Below, one piece after another: positions 1 to 10,344 of a stretch of DNA of 43,749 nt. The position numbers were made by a program, and so were the translations under genes. Within the stretch, counting starts at the first letter, position 1. Every line of letters starts with the position of its first letter. The stretch comes from an uncultured Marivita sp. (GTDB lineage Bacteria > Pseudomonadota > Alphaproteobacteria > Rhodobacterales > Rhodobacteraceae). The notes under the pieces were generated by a model that saw nothing but the letters and a program-made list of their open reading frames with translations, made no database searches and was not told the origin of the DNA. The stretch lies in the NCBI RefSeq assembly GCF_947488135.1, contig NZ_CANKYW010000012.1, forward strand, positions 1 through 43,749. Direction: 5' to 3'.

Positions 1-188
1 ATTTAGAGTCAAAGCGACATCTGCCATAGCTTAGCCGAACACCCCCAAGTTTTGCCCCCTCCCCAGATTCATCGTTAACCCGATCCACCAGATGCCGGGA
101 CTAAACACCTGGGGTACAGTGACACTGGCGCGGACGCCTGATCCGCGGCATCTGCCGCAAGGGCCGTGCGCCACCATTTCCTGGCGCT

Positions 189-3100
189 TCAGGCTGCGCC
201 GTAGGCGCCACCGCCCGGAGTCTTGAGCACGAAGACGTCGTTCACGCCCATTTCCCGCGAGTCGTTCCCGTCGAGCCTTTCCTCGGACCCGTTGGCGCGG
301 ATGACCCAGTTTTCGCCGGGCGCGCCGTCGCCGCCGCCATTGACGCCGAATGGCCGTTCGACGCGGTGTGAGGTCAGCACCGTCGCCGTCATCGGCTCAA
401 GGAACCGCAGCTTGCGGACAACGCCGTCGCCGCCCTTGTGCTTTCCTTCACCTCCCGAACAATTGCGAATCGAGAACTCGTCCACCCGGACCGGATAGCG
501 GGTCTCCAGCACTTCGGGGTCGGTCATGCGGGTGTTGGTCATATGGGTGTGCACCGCGCTTGCGCCGTCGAACCCGTCGCCTGCGCCCGCGCCGCCACAG
601 ATAGTCTCGTAGTTCTGATGAACATCGTTGCCGTAGACGAAATTGTTCATCGTGCCCTGCGAGCCCGCCAGCACGCCCAGCGCGCCATAAAGCGTCTCTG
701 TGATGGCCTGGCTGACCTCGGTGTTGCCCGCGATGACCGCCGCCGGGTAGGACGGGTTGATCATCGTTCCTACGGGCACGATCACGTTGATCGGCTTCAT
801 GCAGCCCTCGTTCATCGGAATGCTCGATCCCACAAGCGTGCGGAACACGTAGAGGACCGCCGCCCGGCAGATTGAAAGCGGGGCGTTATAGTTTCCCGCG
901 TTTTGAGGCGCGGTTCCGGTGAAGTCGACGGTCGCAGAGCGGTTCTCCTTGTCGATGCTGACATTGACGCGGATCGACGGACCGAAATCGAGTTTGTACT
1001 CAAACTCGGAGTCCTTAAGCACGTCTAGCACCCGGCGCACAGCTTCCTCGGCGTTATCCTGCACGTGGCCCATATAAGCGTGGACCACATCTAGCGTGAA
1101 ATTCGCCACCATCTTTTGCAGCTCTTTCGCGCCGGTCGCGTTCGCCGCGACTTGGGCCGCGAGATCGGCCATGTTTTGATCGACATTGCGGCAGGGGTAT
1201 TTGCCAGAGGCCAGCAACGCGCGCGCCTCCGCCTCTTGCAGCGCGCCTTGCGAGACCAGAAGGAAATTGTCGATCAGGACGCCTTCCTCCTCGATATGGC
1301 GGCTGTCGGGCGGAGAGGAGCCTGGCGTTTTGCCGCCGATATCGGCATGGTGCCCGCGTGAGGCCACGACGAAGATAATCTTCTCACCGGCTTTATCGAA
1401 AACAGGCGTGATGACCGTGACGTCAGGCAAGTGCGTGCCGCCGTCAAATGGATTGTTCATCATGAAGACGTCGCCCGGCCGCATTTTGCCTTCATTGGCG
1501 CGCAGTATCGACCGGACGCTGCCGCTCATTGAACCCAAATGAACCGGCACATGTGGCGCGTTGGCGACCAAATTGCCCTCTGGGTCAAAGATCGCGCAGG
1601 AGAAGTCGAGCCGCTCCTTGATGTTCACCGAGTAGGCGGTGTTGGCGAGGGTCGCACCCATCTGCTCGGCGATCGACATGAAGAGATTGTTGAACACCTC
1701 CAACATAATCGGGTCGGCCTTGGTGCCGATCGCCTCGGTCCTCCTCAGCGGAACGACGCGGCGCATCAACAGGTCGCCGCCCTTGACGATCTCGGCGCGC
1801 CAGCCGTCCTCGACGGCGTTGGTCCCAGTCGGCTCGACGATGATCGCCGGGCCGTCCACCGTATCCTCGACTGCGAGCGAGAGGCGATCGACGAGTTCGA
1901 CGTCGCACCATTCGCCGTGAACGCACATTCTGGCGCTCTGCGACGTCGGTTCGCCCGACGGTTTGCCTAGCTCGCTGGCGCTGGTGTCGGCGCCGGTGTC
2001 GCCGATCGCTTCGGAAGTGATCAGATCGATGATTAGGCGCGACTCGGACGGAATGAAGCCAAACCGCGTCTCGTGCGCCGACTCGAACGCCGACCGCATG
2101 TCCTCGGCTGAGCCGAAGGGAACCGGAAGCGTCTGATGCGAGCCCTTGGTGCGGATATGCGCCACGCGAACGGTTTGGATCGCCGCGTCCGGCACGCCTT
2201 GGTTGGCGACTTCACTTGTGGTCTCGGCGTCAAGCTCCGCGAATTTGACGGCCGCCGCCGCCACGTCCTCGATCGGAACCGCCAATTGGAACTCTCGCAT
2301 CGCCCGGATATCGGCCAAGCCCATGCCGAACGCAGAAAGAACTCCGGCGAACGGGTGAACGAAGACTGACTCCATGCCCAGCGCGTCGGCGACCAGGCAG
2401 GCATGCTGTCCACCCGCGCCGCCGAAACAGTTCAAGGTGTATTTGGTGACGTCATAGCCGCGCTGGACGGATATTTCCTTGATCGCGTTGGCCATGTTCT
2501 CGACCGCGATGCGCAGAAAGCCTTCCGCCAGTTGCTCCGGCGTGCGCGGCGCCTCTCCGGTCTCGGCCGCGATCTTCTCGCCCATCTCCTCGAACTTCCG
2601 GCGCACGATATCTACGTCGAGCGGCAGGTCGCCATTCGGGCCGAAAACGCTCGGGAACTGCGTCGGCTGGATCTTGCCCAGAAGCACGTTGCAGTCCGTC
2701 ACGGTGAGCGGACCGCCACGGCGGTAACTGGCGGGACCCGGATTGGCGCCAGCGCTTTCCGGGCCGACCTGCAGGCGGCCGTTCTCAAAGGTCAGGACCG
2801 AGCCGCCGCCCGCAGCGACCGTATGAATGCTCATCATCGGCGCGCGCATCCTGACGCCTGCGACCTCCGTATCAAAGGAGCGTTCATACTCGCCCGCGTA
2901 GTGGCAGACATCGGTCGAGGTGCCGCCCATGTCGAATCCGATCAGCTTGTCGAAACCGACCGCCGCGGCCGTGCGCACCATACCGACCACGCCGCCTGCT
3001 GGCCCCGACAGGATCGCGTCCTTGCCTTGGAACAGCGAGGCGTCGGTCAGGCCGCCATTGGACTGCATGAACATCAGCGACTTGCAGCTTCCATGCTCGG

Positions 3101-3785
3101 TCCCCAACTCGTCGCTGACCTGCTTCACATAGCGCCGCAGGATCGGCGAAAGATATGCGTCGACCACAGCTGTGTCGCCGCGTCCCACCAGCTTGATCAG
3201 GGGACTGGCCTCGTGGCTCATGGAGATCTGCTCGAACCCGATTTCGCGCGCGACATCCGCGACGGCTTTTTCGTGATCGGGGAACTTGTAGCTGTGCATG
3301 AAGGCGATCGCGACGGAGCGGATGCCGTCGTCATGCGCGCTCTGAAGGGCGGTTCGGGCACTGGAAAGATCGAGAGGCGCGACGACCTCGCCATCCGCGC
3401 CGACCCGTTCGGACACTTCCTCGACCCGCTCATAAAGCAGTTCGGGAAGCTGAATGTTGAGCGCGAAGATGTCGGGCCGGTTCTGATAGCCGATGCGCAG
3501 CATATCGCGCAGACCTTCTGTGGTCAGTAGCAGAGTGCGGTCGCCCTTGCGCTCCAAGAGTGCGTTGGTGGCGACGGTCGTGCCCATTTTGACCGCCTCA
3601 ATTGTGCCCGGCGGGATCGCCTCGCCAGTAGCCAGACCCAGCAATTCCCGAATGCCATGCACGGCGGCGTCTTTATAGCGCTCGGGGTTCTCGGATAGCA
3701 CTTTGTGCGAGCGCAGTTCTCCCTCAGGCGTCCGGCCGACGATATCCGTAAATGTGCCGCCACGATCTACCCAAAATTGCCACAC
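189..3785 (-). CDS. Fused hydantoinase/5-oxoprolinase (HyuA-HyuB type)
   Basis: A 1198-aa protein of the length expected for the ATP-dependent 5-oxoprolinase/hydantoinase fusions that open cyclic amides such as 5-oxoproline or hydantoins in the cytoplasm. The HyuA-like half begins with the phosphate-binding motif [11 protein letters not shown] (residues 7-17) and has [10 protein letters not shown] near residue 260 and a second actin-fold motif [10 protein letters not shown] near residue 282. The HyuB-like half starts around residue 690 ([13 protein letters not shown]) and runs to a Gly-rich C-terminus. It is the last gene of a minus-strand operon, 70 bp after the TRAP large permease, so its substrate is probably the imported solute. 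The exact substrate cannot be read from sequence; carboxyprolyl-, hydantoin- and acetone-carboxylase-like relatives are alternatives. Class assignment is firm. Confidence 0.93.
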   Translation of the reverse strand: MWQFWVDRGGTFTDIVGRTPEGELRSHKVLSENPERYKDAAVHGIRELLGLATGEAIPPGTIEAVKMGTTVATNALLERKGDRTLLLTTEGLRDMLRIGYQNRPDIFALNIQLPELLYERVEEVSERVGADGEVVAPLDLSSARTALQSAHDDGIRSVAIAFMHSYKFPDHEKAVADVAREIGFEQISMSHEASPLIKLVGRGDTAVVDAYLSPILRRYVKQVSDELGTEHGSCKSLMFMQSNGGLTDASLFQGKDAILSGPAGGVVGMVRTAAAVGFDKLIGFDMGGTSTDVCHYAGEYERSFDTEVAGVRMRAPMMSIHTVAAGGGSVLTFENGRLQVGPESAGANPGPASYRRGGPLTVTDCNVLLGKIQPTQFPSVFGPNGDLPLDVDIVRRKFEEMGEKIAAETGEAPRTPEQLAEGFLRIAVENMANAIKEISVQRGYDVTKYTLNCFGGAGGQHACLVADALGMESVFVHPFAGVLSAFGMGLADIRAMREFQLAVPIEDVAAAAVKFAELDAETTSEVANQGVPDAAIQTVRVAHIRTKGSHQTLPVPFGSAEDMRSAFESAHETRFGFIPSESRLIIDLITSEAIGDTGADTSASELGKPSGEPTSQSARMCVHGEWCDVELVDRLSLAVEDTVDGPAIIVEPTGTNAVEDGWRAEIVKGGDLLMRRVVPLRRTEAIGTKADPIMLEVFNNLFMSIAEQMGATLANTAYSVNIKERLDFSCAIFDPEGNLVANAPHVPVHLGSMSGSVRSILRANEGKMRPGDVFMMNNPFDGGTHLPDVTVITPVFDKAGEKIIFVVASRGHHADIGGKTPGSSPPDSRHIEEEGVLIDNFLLVSQGALQEAEARALLASGKYPCRNVDQNMADLAAQVAANATGAKELQKMVANFTLDVVHAYMGHVQDNAEEAVRRVLDVLKDSEFEYKLDFGPSIRVNVSIDKENRSATVDFTGTAPQNAGNYNAPLSICRAAVLYVFRTLVGSSIPMNEGCMKPINVIVPVGTMINPSYPAAVIAGNTEVSQAITETLYGALGVLAGSQGTMNNFVYGNDVHQNYETICGGAGAGDGFDGASAVHTHMTNTRMTDPEVLETRYPVRVDEFSIRNCSGGEGKHKGGDGVVRKLRFLEPMTATVLTSHRVERPFGVNGGGDGAPGENWVIRANGSEERLDGNDSREMGVNDVFVLKTPGGGAYGAA

Positions 3786-3855
3786 TGGAGTTTCTCCTTG
3801 ATATGCGCGCCCTGGGGGGAAAGTTTCGGTTGTCCGTTCGCTCGCATCGCGCGGG

Positions 3856-5151
3856 TCACATCTGGCCCGGCAGATAGGTCACGATGGCGGGGAAAATCAC
3901 GATGATCACCAGCGCCACGACCATCAGGAAGAAGAAGGGCAAGGCGGCAAAGGCGACGCTCAGAATATCGCGCCCGGTCAGCGATTGCAGCACGAAGAGG
4001 TTGAACCCCACCGGCGGGGTGATCTGCGACATCTCGACCACGATCACCAGGAAGATGCCGAACCACAGCGGGTCGATCCCCGCCTGCAAAACCATCGGCA
4101 TGATCACCGAGGCGGTCAGCACCACCACCGAGATGCCGTCGAGGAAACAGCCCATGATGACGAAGAACGCGGTCAGCGCCGCCAGCAGCGTGAAGGTCGA
4201 CAGGCCCAGCCCACCGATCCATTCCGCGAGGATGCGCGGAATCCCGGTAAAGCCCATCGCCACGGTCAGGAAAGACGCGCCCGCCAGGATGAAGGCGATC
4301 ATGCACGACGTGACGGTGGCGCCCATCAGCCCGTCGACAAAGCTGGCCCGTGTCAGAGTGCCGGAGCTCCACGACAGAACCAGCGCTAGCACCACCCCGA
4401 CCGCGGCGGCATCTGTGGGCGAGGCGATGCCTGCATAGATCGAGCCGATCACGCCGCCGATCAGCAGCACCACCGGCAACAGCCGGCGCGAGCGGCGCAG
4501 TTTCTCGCGGAAGCTGGCCGAAATGTCCTCCATCGGCAGCCGGTCGCGGTTGATGAGCGCCCAGACCACCACGTAGCCCACGAACAGCGTCACCAGCAGC
4601 ACCCCGGGCAGGACGCCCGCAATGAACAACCGCGCGATGCTCTGTTCTGTTGCCACGCCATAGACGATCAGGATGATCGATGGCGGGATCAGCAGGCCCA
4701 GCGTGGCCGAGCCTGCCAGTGTGCCGATCACCAGCCGCTCGGGGTAGCCGCGGCGCGACAGCTCCGGGATCGACAGCTTGCCGATGGTGGCGGCGGTCGC
4801 GGCTGACGAGCCCGAGACCGCGGCGAAAATCCCGCAGGCAAAGACATTCACGTGCAGAAGCTGGCCGGGCAGGCGGTTCATCCAGGGCGCGAGGCCGGTG
4901 AACATGTCCTCGGAAAGCCGTGAGCGGAAAAGGATCTCGCCCATCCAGATGAACAAGGGCAGCGCCGCCAGAGCCCAGGAATTGCTGTGCCCCCACATGG
5001 TTGTCGCCATGACCAGGCCCAGCGGCGCGTCGGAAAAGAGCGCCATGGCGGCGACCCCGACGCCCAGCAGCGAGAAGGCAACCCAGAGGCCGGCACCAAG
5101 GAAGGCGAACAGCAGGACCAGCAGGATGATGGATAGCGTGGCGACGGACAT
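3856..5151 (-). CDS. dctM: TRAP transporter large permease (DctM family)
   Basis: A 431-aa polytopic membrane protein, the normal length of DctM/TRAP-T 12TM subunits. Typical family stretches are visible: [20 protein letters not shown] around residues 105-125, then [20 protein letters not shown], and a C-terminal [12 protein letters not shown]. It forms the Na+-coupled translocation channel with the small subunit. The ATG at 5151 follows a GGAG-containing leader and lies 12 bp after the small-permease stop. An overlapping longer frame on the same strand has no family features and is not real. The next gene downstream is the oxoprolinase. Confidence 0.95.
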   Translation of the reverse strand: MSVATLSIILLVLLFAFLGAGLWVAFSLLGVGVAAMALFSDAPLGLVMATTMWGHSNSWALAALPLFIWMGEILFRSRLSEDMFTGLAPWMNRLPGQLLHVNVFACGIFAAVSGSSAATAATIGKLSIPELSRRGYPERLVIGTLAGSATLGLLIPPSIILIVYGVATEQSIARLFIAGVLPGVLLVTLFVGYVVVWALINRDRLPMEDISASFREKLRRSRRLLPVVLLIGGVIGSIYAGIASPTDAAAVGVVLALVLSWSSGTLTRASFVDGLMGATVTSCMIAFILAGASFLTVAMGFTGIPRILAEWIGGLGLSTFTLLAALTAFFVIMGCFLDGISVVVLTASVIMPMVLQAGIDPLWFGIFLVIVVEMSQITPPVGFNLFVLQSLTGRDILSVAFAALPFFFLMVVALVIIVIFPAIVTYLPGQM

Positions 5152-5163
5152 GGGCTCCGGCTC

Positions 5164-5712
5164 CTACTCGCTCAAAAGGTTTTCTTCCTTGCCCTCCCAC
5201 GAAGCCGGGTGGCCGCGTAGGAGACCGACCAACTCGTCGACCAGCGAAAGGGTGAGGATGACGAGGCCCAGAGCCACAGGAAGCTGAGGCAGCCACAGCG
5301 GAACCGAAACCATGCCCGACGAGCGGTCGCCAAACTCGATGGATTCGTAAACCAGCAAGATCACGTACCAGGTGGCATAGGCGCTCATTGCCAGCGCGAC
5401 GGTCACCACCGCGATCTCGAACACCCGCTGCGGACCCTTGGACAGGCGCCCAATCAGCAGGGTGACGCGGATATGCCCACCCGCGCGCAGGGCATAGGCA
5501 AGGGCGAGAAAGGTCGAGGCGGCGAGAAAGAAGCCGGTGAAATCGGCATAGGACGGGATGGTCAGCCCGATGCCGGTGCCGGTGAAACCGGCGGCGATCT
5601 TATCGGCGAGGTTCAGGCAGACTTGGGCAGAGACCAGAACGACAATGGCGAGGATGAAGAACGCCGCCAGCCCGCCGGATGCGCGGTAGATGAAGTCCAG
5701 TGTCGCCCGCAT
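5164..5712 (-). CDS. dctQ: TRAP transporter small permease (DctQ family)
   Basis: A 182-aa membrane protein with four predicted helices, starting with MRATLDFIYRASGGLAAFFI and containing the DctQ-type middle stretch GFFLAASTFLALAYALRAGGH followed by IRVTLLI. Length and helix pattern fit the small integral subunit of a TRAP transporter. It lies between the binding-protein gene (55 bp upstream) and the large permease (12 bp downstream), the canonical P-Q-M order. Substrate specificity is set by the binding protein rather than by this subunit. Confidence 0.9.
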   Translation of the reverse strand: MRATLDFIYRASGGLAAFFILAIVVLVSAQVCLNLADKIAAGFTGTGIGLTIPSYADFTGFFLAASTFLALAYALRAGGHIRVTLLIGRLSKGPQRVFEIAVVTVALAMSAYATWYVILLVYESIEFGDRSSGMVSVPLWLPQLPVALGLVILTLSLVDELVGLLRGHPASWEGKEENLLSE

Positions 5713-5767
5713 GATGTCCCCCTATCGCGCTGCAGGCCGGGCGCGCCTTGGCGCACGGCCGAATGGT

Positions 5768-6739
5768 TTATTGCTGGTAGGCCGAGAGCAGGGCGGCACC
5801 GGCCTCGCCGGCTTCGCCTTTCCAGTTCTCCAGCATCTGCGCACCGATTTCGCGTAGGCCGGTCATAAGCTCTTCCGACGGCTCGGAGACGGTGACGCCA
5901 TTCTCAGCCAGCACCTTGGTCTGCGCCTCGGTCTCGGCCTTGCTCATCTCCCAGCCGCGCGCCTCGGCGGCGGCGGCAGCTTCTAGCACTGCAGTTTGCG
6001 TTGCCTCGTCCAGGCGGCGGAACGCGCGTTTGTTTACCACGACGATGTTCTTCGGGATCCAGGCCTGGATGTTGGTATAATGGCTCAGGAAGTCCCATGC
6101 CTTGGAGTTCACGCCGGTCGAAGGCGAAGTGATCATCGCCTCGACCCGCCCGGTGGAGAACGCCTGGGGGATGTCCGGCACCTCGACCTGCGTTGGCGCC
6201 GCGCCCGCGAGGTTGGCGAATTCCTCGAGCGTGGCATTGTAAGTGCGGAATTTCAGCCCGGCGAGGTCGTCAACCGAGGTGATCTCCTTGGTCGTGAAGA
6301 GCCCCTGGGGCGGCCACGGCACGGCATACAGCACCATCAGCCCTTGTTCGTCCAGGAGCCCGTCGATCACGTCCTTCTGCGCCGCCCAGAGATGCTGGGC
6401 CTCGTCGTAATTAGTGGCGAGGAACGGCATGGAATCGATTCCAAAGGCCGGGTTGTCATTTGCCAAGAGCGACAGGAAGAACTCGCCCACCGGCACCTGC
6501 CCGCTGCGCACTGCCTTGCTGATTTCGGGGTGTTTGAAGAGCGACCCGGCTGAATGGACCTTGATCTCTAGGGCGCCATCTGTCGCGGCGGTGATGTCCT
6601 TGGCGAATTCATGAATGTTGGCGGTGTGGAATGTTGCGTCCGGGTACGGCGTCGGCATGTCCCACGTGTCGGCTTGAACCTGCAACGCAAACCCGGCAAG
6701 CGCGGCAACCGCGCTGCCCAAATAGCGTGATAAGAACAT
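5768..6739 (-). CDS. dctP: TRAP transporter solute-binding protein (DctP family)
   Basis: The chosen start at 6739 gives a 323-aa protein with an immediate signal peptide (MFLSRYLGSAVAALAGFALQ) and probable cleavage after VQA. An in-frame ATG 12 codons upstream would put charged residues before the signal and is less likely. Family landmarks are DLAGLKFRTYNATLEEFANL, carrying the conserved Arg that grips the substrate carboxylate, and AFSTGRVEAMITSP. The protein delivers a carboxylate-containing ligand to DctQM in the periplasm. Its link to an oxoprolinase suggests, but does not prove, a pyroglutamate-like or cyclic-amide solute. Confidence 0.93.
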   Translation of the reverse strand: MFLSRYLGSAVAALAGFALQVQADTWDMPTPYPDATFHTANIHEFAKDITAATDGALEIKVHSAGSLFKHPEISKAVRSGQVPVGEFFLSLLANDNPAFGIDSMPFLATNYDEAQHLWAAQKDVIDGLLDEQGLMVLYAVPWPPQGLFTTKEITSVDDLAGLKFRTYNATLEEFANLAGAAPTQVEVPDIPQAFSTGRVEAMITSPSTGVNSKAWDFLSHYTNIQAWIPKNIVVVNKRAFRRLDEATQTAVLEAAAAAEARGWEMSKAETEAQTKVLAENGVTVSEPSEELMTGLREIGAQMLENWKGEAGEAGAALLSAYQQ

Positions 6740-6800
6740 CGTCCCATACTCCCCGTGGATTTCTGCACAATTCAAACGCTGGAAGCAAAATAATATTCTG

Positions 6801-6860
6801 TCAACGTTTTGTGATCGTATCGGCGTGCCTCGGGTCTGCGAAAGGGCGTGGAAACGTTGA
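6801..6860. promoter_or_regulatory. Candidate operator pair in the divergent dctP/regulator promoter
   Basis: TCAACGTTT at 6801-6809 and its exact inverse AAACGTTGA at 6852-6860 lie between the divergently transcribed dctP and the winged-helix regulator. Each half is itself centred on the palindrome AACGTT. Spacing between centres is about five helical turns. The position suits an operator for the adjacent regulator; binding is inferred only from location and symmetry. Confidence 0.45.
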
Positions 6861-6929
6861 AATGAATGGAGGTTTGCTGACTAATAATTGCAAAACACTG
6901 ATACTTTGAAGATAGGCTGCGCAACGATC

Positions 6930-7439
6930 ATGACGGATCACGAGTCCCCCTCCCGCCGAATCGTGTCGTCCCGTCACCTGGCCGAAGGCGAAGGCTGGGA
7001 AGTGTCGGAACTGGAATTTGGCTTGATAATCGTCTTCAACGCCTTCTCGCGCTGGATAACCCGCTGCATGGCAGCCGCCGGTCAGCCGGATCTGAGCCCG
7101 CTTGAGATCCTGACCCTGCACCACGTAAAACACCGGTCCCGCGACAAGCGCCTGTCCGACATTTGCTTTCAGCTCAATATCGAGGACAGCCACACAGTGA
7201 ACTATGCCCTGCGCAAGCTGCTGAAGGCCGGGCTTATGAATTCGGAGAAACGCGGCAAGGAGGTGTTTTATCGTGCCTCTCCCGAAGGCGTGGCACTTTG
7301 CAACGCATACCGCGACGTGCGACGCCAATGCCTTTTGCAAGGAATGTCATCGACCGACGAGTTGCGAGAACTGGCGCGTATGCTGCGGGCGCTGTCGGGC
7401 CAGTTCGACCAGGCCAGCCGCGCCGCCGCGACGCTGTGA
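6930..7439 (+). CDS. Winged-helix transcriptional regulator, MarR-like
   Basis: A 169-aa protein from the ATG at 6930. An upstream in-frame ATG at 6888 adds 14 residues without a better ribosome site. Residues about 50-130 read as a MarR-type winged helix: LSPLEILTLHHVKHR, then RLSDICFQLNIEDSHTVNYA as the recognition helix-turn-helix, and LLKAGLMNSEKRGKEVFYRA as the wing. It is divergent from the TRAP/oxoprolinase operon and is the natural candidate to control it. Ligand is unknown. The sub-family could also be described as MarR/PadR-like. Confidence 0.82.
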   Translation: MTDHESPSRRIVSSRHLAEGEGWEVSELEFGLIIVFNAFSRWITRCMAAAGQPDLSPLEILTLHHVKHRSRDKRLSDICFQLNIEDSHTVNYALRKLLKAGLMNSEKRGKEVFYRASPEGVALCNAYRDVRRQCLLQGMSSTDELRELARMLRALSGQFDQASRAAATL

Positions 7440-7498
7440 GGCCCACACTTCTTTGGATATCGCCGAAACCGTACGTCCAACATTGGCCGAGGACTTTC

Positions 7499-7520
7499 GT
7501 AAGCGTCCGGTCTGACCGCC
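7499..7520. repeat. IS66 terminal inverted repeat, passenger-gene end
   Basis: Starts GTAAGCGTCCGGTCTGACCG and pairs with 10345-10366 with a single mismatch. It lies one base from the GrpB stop codon (7522-7524), so the passenger gene fills the space right up to the element end. Confidence 0.9.
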
Positions 7521-7521
7521 C

Positions 7522-8046
7522 TTATTTGTTCTGGGCGTCGATGACGGCTCTTACGAACTCGGTTTTCCGCCCTGCATATGATCCTCGACCCTGGTCACCA
7601 AGTTCTTCGACAAGCGCCCGTTTCAGCTGGGCGTATTGATCCCGGAGTGTTGGGTCGCCTCGTAATGCGTCACGGAAGGCGATTTGATCGCGGCAATCGG
7701 CATCGTCGGGATGGTACAAATGCAGATTGTGGGTTCTGATGTCACCGTCGCGCAACCGGATGAACAGCCGCCCGCTTCGAATGCCTCTGTCGATGTAACC
7801 CAACTTCGTAAGAGCGGTCGCGATCTGCTCTTCGTGATTTGAGCGTATGGCAATGTCCAAGATGGGTTTTGCTGCCAGACCGGGTACGGAGGTGCTGCCG
7901 ATATGGTCGATATCAAATGGCACGTCTGGCAGAACCTGAGCGATCAATGCGGCTTCTTTGGCAAACAATTCAGCCCATCTGGGGTCGTACTCGGTCAAAG
8001 ACAAAGAAGCCTGACGCAGACCAAGTGCAGGACGTTCAACAGTCAT
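7522..8046 (-). CDS. GrpB/UPF0157-family protein carried as IS66 passenger
   Basis: A 174-aa protein of the GrpB (UPF0157) family, which has a nucleotidyltransferase-like fold. HIGSTSVPGLAAKPILDIAI (residues 48-67) gives the Gly-Ser pair (G50, S51) and a following acidic residue (D64) typical of the family. Downstream are GRLFIRLRDGDIRTHNLHLY and FRDALRGDPTLRDQYAQLKR. The ATG at 8046 overlaps the tnpC stop as ATGA, which implies translational coupling, and the stop lies just inside the inverted repeat. The gene is therefore an integral part of the element and not a flanking host gene. Biochemical role is unknown; nucleotide transfer to a small molecule, RNA or protein is possible from the fold alone. 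Confidence 0.9.
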   Translation of the reverse strand: MTVERPALGLRQASLSLTEYDPRWAELFAKEAALIAQVLPDVPFDIDHIGSTSVPGLAAKPILDIAIRSNHEEQIATALTKLGYIDRGIRSGRLFIRLRDGDIRTHNLHLYHPDDADCRDQIAFRDALRGDPTLRDQYAQLKRALVEELGDQGRGSYAGRKTEFVRAVIDAQNK

Positions 8047-9548
8047 GAGATAACCTTTCCGCTTTCCCAAGGCAGCAAGTCGTTCACGCGGGTGATTTTG
8101 TAATCAGGGATGCGGGCGATGGTGTCAGCGAGCCAAGTCTGGGGATCGACACTGTTGAGCTTGGCCGTTTCGATCAGTGTGTACGCCACGGCGGCGGCAC
8201 GGCCACCGGCGGGCGATCCGACGAAGAGGTAGTTCTTGCGGCCCAAAGCGATGGCCCGCATGGCGCGTTCGGCTGTGTTGTTGTCGAGTTCCAGGATGCC
8301 ATTGGCGAGGTACGGCTTGAGCCGCCGCATGCGCGTCAGCGCATACCGGATTGCCTGAGCGAGTGGTGATTTACCCGATATGATCGTGAGTTGCCTGTTC
8401 AGCCAATCCTGCAGGTCGTCAAAGATGTGCTTGGCTTTGGTTTGCCGAATGGCGGCGCGCTGATCTGGCGGAGAACCGCGTGCCTCTTTCTCAACGGCGT
8501 AGAGCTGGCTGATCCGCAGGATCGCTTCTTCTGCAATGCTTGAACCCTGAGATCGATGAACATCCACGAACTTGCGCCGGATATGAGCCATGCAGGCGAC
8601 CTCTTTGATGCCATGGTCGCGGTAAAGCTCTTCGTACCCGGCATAGCCGTCAGCGTGCATCCAACCCTTGTACTTGCTCAGATGGTCCTTCGGGTGCGCC
8701 CCACGCCGATCTTGGGAGAACTGATACCAGGCGGCAGGTGGGGCATCGCCATTCCGTGGCCGTTCATCGCGGGCATAAACCCAAAGACGTCCGGTCTTGG
8801 TCTTGCCAGTACCGGGCGCGAGCATGTTGACCGGAGTATCGTCGGTGAAGATGGCTTTGCCCTTCAGGGCATGTTTGCCGATGGCGTCGGCCAGTGGAGC
8901 CAAAAGCGTCGTTGTCTTGCCAACCCAGTCCGCCAAAGTGGAACGGTCAAGGTCAAGACCGTCACGTTCGCAGATTTGGCTCTGGCGATAGAGCGGCAGA
9001 TGGTCTGCGTATTTGCTGACCAAAACATGCGCCAGCAAACCCGGCCCAGGGCGACCACGCTCAATTGGGCGCGATGGCAGCACAGCTTGCGTAAACTGTT
9101 CACAACGTTTGCAAGCAAAGCGCGGGCGGGTGATCTTGTTCACGATGAACCGCCCCGGCACGTATTCCAGCTCTTCGGTCACGTCCTCGCCAATCTGACG
9201 CAGTGCTCCGCCACATGTGCAATGATCTTTGGGCGGCAACAGCTCAATGTTGTTGCGCGGGATATGATCCGGGATCGGACGGCGTTTTGGTTTATCCTCG
9301 GGCTCATCCGGGGGAAACTTCATCTTGGCCGTCATCGCGGCCTCGGCCACTTCGCTCGCTTCAAGCGCCAGCATAAGCTGCTTGGTCTGTTCAGACGTCG
9401 ATCCGTAGCGCCAAGCGTTTTGCCCGGCGACTTGGTGCCGGAGCTTCTCAATGAGCATGGCCTGGGCTTTGATCTCAGCCAAAAGCTGGGTCGTGAACTC
9501 GTTGAGTTCCCCATAATCTTCCAGCAATGTCATCGCTTCAGCCACCAT
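8043..9548 (-). CDS. tnpC: IS66 transposase TnpC (DDE)
   Basis: A 501-aa IS66-family transposase. The N-terminus has a leucine-rich helix (LLAEIKAQAMLIEKLRHQVA), followed by a Zn-ribbon-like CTCGG...CKRC region near residues 110-150. DDE residues are visible in FTDDTPVNML, WMHADGYAGYEELY and ELDNNTAERAM. The family ending DYKITRVNDLLPW is present and is followed by a short tail, ESGKVIS, that overlaps the passenger gene start. A second ATG five codons in (MTLLEDYG) is an equally possible start. Confidence 0.95.
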   Translation of the reverse strand: MVAEAMTLLEDYGELNEFTTQLLAEIKAQAMLIEKLRHQVAGQNAWRYGSTSEQTKQLMLALEASEVAEAAMTAKMKFPPDEPEDKPKRRPIPDHIPRNNIELLPPKDHCTCGGALRQIGEDVTEELEYVPGRFIVNKITRPRFACKRCEQFTQAVLPSRPIERGRPGPGLLAHVLVSKYADHLPLYRQSQICERDGLDLDRSTLADWVGKTTTLLAPLADAIGKHALKGKAIFTDDTPVNMLAPGTGKTKTGRLWVYARDERPRNGDAPPAAWYQFSQDRRGAHPKDHLSKYKGWMHADGYAGYEELYRDHGIKEVACMAHIRRKFVDVHRSQGSSIAEEAILRISQLYAVEKEARGSPPDQRAAIRQTKAKHIFDDLQDWLNRQLTIISGKSPLAQAIRYALTRMRRLKPYLANGILELDNNTAERAMRAIALGRKNYLFVGSPAGGRAAAVAYTLIETAKLNSVDPQTWLADTIARIPDYKITRVNDLLPWESGKVIS

Positions 9549-9585
9549 GGCCTGAGCTTACATCATTGGAAAGACTGAGGGAATC

Positions 9586-9933
9586 CTATCCCGCGCGCAA
9601 AGGTCGCCAAGTTAGGCCCGGTGTGCGCCAATCGATGCCCTCCAGAAGCATCGCCAGTTGCGCAGGCGAGAGGGACACTTTGCCTTCCTTGGTGGCAGGC
9701 CACACAAACTTGCCGCGTTCCAGGCGCTTCGAGAACAAACACGCGCCCTGACCATCCCACCAGATGATCTTGATCAGATCACCCCGGCGGCCCCGGAACA
9801 CAAACAGATGCCCGACAAAGGGATCGAGCTTCAGCACCTTCTCGGCCTGCGCGGCCAAGGATGCATACCCCTTGCGCATGTCGGTGACACCCGCTGCAAG
9901 CCAGACCTTCGTGTTCGCGGGAACGGGGATCAT
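9586..9933 (-). CDS. tnpB: IS66 accessory protein TnpB
   Basis: A 115-aa protein matching the IS66 Orf2 (TnpB) family, with [20 protein letters not shown] at the N-terminus, then [20 protein letters not shown] and [16 protein letters not shown]. It is required for IS66 transposition, though its molecular role is unclear. Its ATG overlaps the tnpA stop as ATGA, the usual coupling in this family, and tnpC follows after 37 bp. Confidence 0.95.
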   Translation of the reverse strand: MIPVPANTKVWLAAGVTDMRKGYASLAAQAEKVLKLDPFVGHLFVFRGRRGDLIKIIWWDGQGACLFSKRLERGKFVWPATKEGKVSLSPAQLAMLLEGIDWRTPGLTWRPLRAG

Positions 9934-10280
9934 GTCAGATGCCGCACCAGGCGAGCTATTGCCTCAGGATCATAGCTGCCGCTGATCCGCAGGCGGTGCC
10001 CATTCGCAAGTTCCAGTTCGATCAACCAGGTCAGCTCGGGCACAGGTTCTGGTGGGGTCGGCTGCGCAATCACTTCGACCGGTAGAAACTTCGCTTCGTC
10101 TTCTTCGGGAGGATCATCCGGCGCAAACTTTGGGTCTCTCAGCCAGTTGAAAATCTGGTTGGCGTTCAAATCGTACCGCCGCGCGACCTGGGCAACCGAT
10201 ACACCCGCAACAACAGTCTGCGCACAGATCATGCGCTTCTCGTCATCACTCCACTTCCTGCGCTTGCGCCGCTTCGCCAT
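9930..10280 (-). CDS. tnpA: IS66 accessory protein TnpA (HTH)
   Basis: A 116-aa protein with a basic N-terminus ([20 protein letters not shown]) and a helix-turn-helix [20 protein letters not shown] (residues about 27-46) as in IS66/IS3-type Orf1 proteins. An acidic, proline-rich linker and a C-terminal domain ([20 protein letters not shown]) follow. It is the first gene of the element and is coupled to tnpB by ATGA. Confidence 0.94.
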   Translation of the reverse strand: MAKRRKRRKWSDDEKRMICAQTVVAGVSVAQVARRYDLNANQIFNWLRDPKFAPDDPPEEDEAKFLPVEVIAQPTPPEPVPELTWLIELELANGHRLRISGSYDPEAIARLVRHLT

Positions 10281-10292
10281 CCCGGCCTCTTA

Positions 10293-10318
10293 AGTGTCCA
10301 TTTAGCTAAGTGGACACT
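10293..10318. promoter_or_regulatory. Hairpin in the IS66 tnpA leader
   Basis: AGTGTCCA (10293-10300) and TGGACACT (10311-10318) form a perfect 8-bp stem with a 10-base loop, just upstream of tnpA and inside the element end. It could be a site for TnpA or a structure that limits translation. Function is inferred from position only. Confidence 0.4.
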
Positions 10319-10344
10319 ATCCGACACTAGCGCACCTCCGGCAG

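Noticed and set aside
2403-3530. Long plus-strand ORF opposite the oxoprolinase
   Set aside because: Fully antisense to a strong family match; its translation is Arg/His/Asp-rich shadow sequence without motifs.
3767-5296. 509-aa minus-strand frame over the DctM gene
   Set aside because: Out of frame with DctM; the translation is Gly/Arg/His-rich noise, while the 431-aa frame has clear TRAP motifs.
8556-9578. 340-aa plus-strand ORF opposite IS66 tnpC
   Set aside because: Antisense to a complete transposase; no protein family features.
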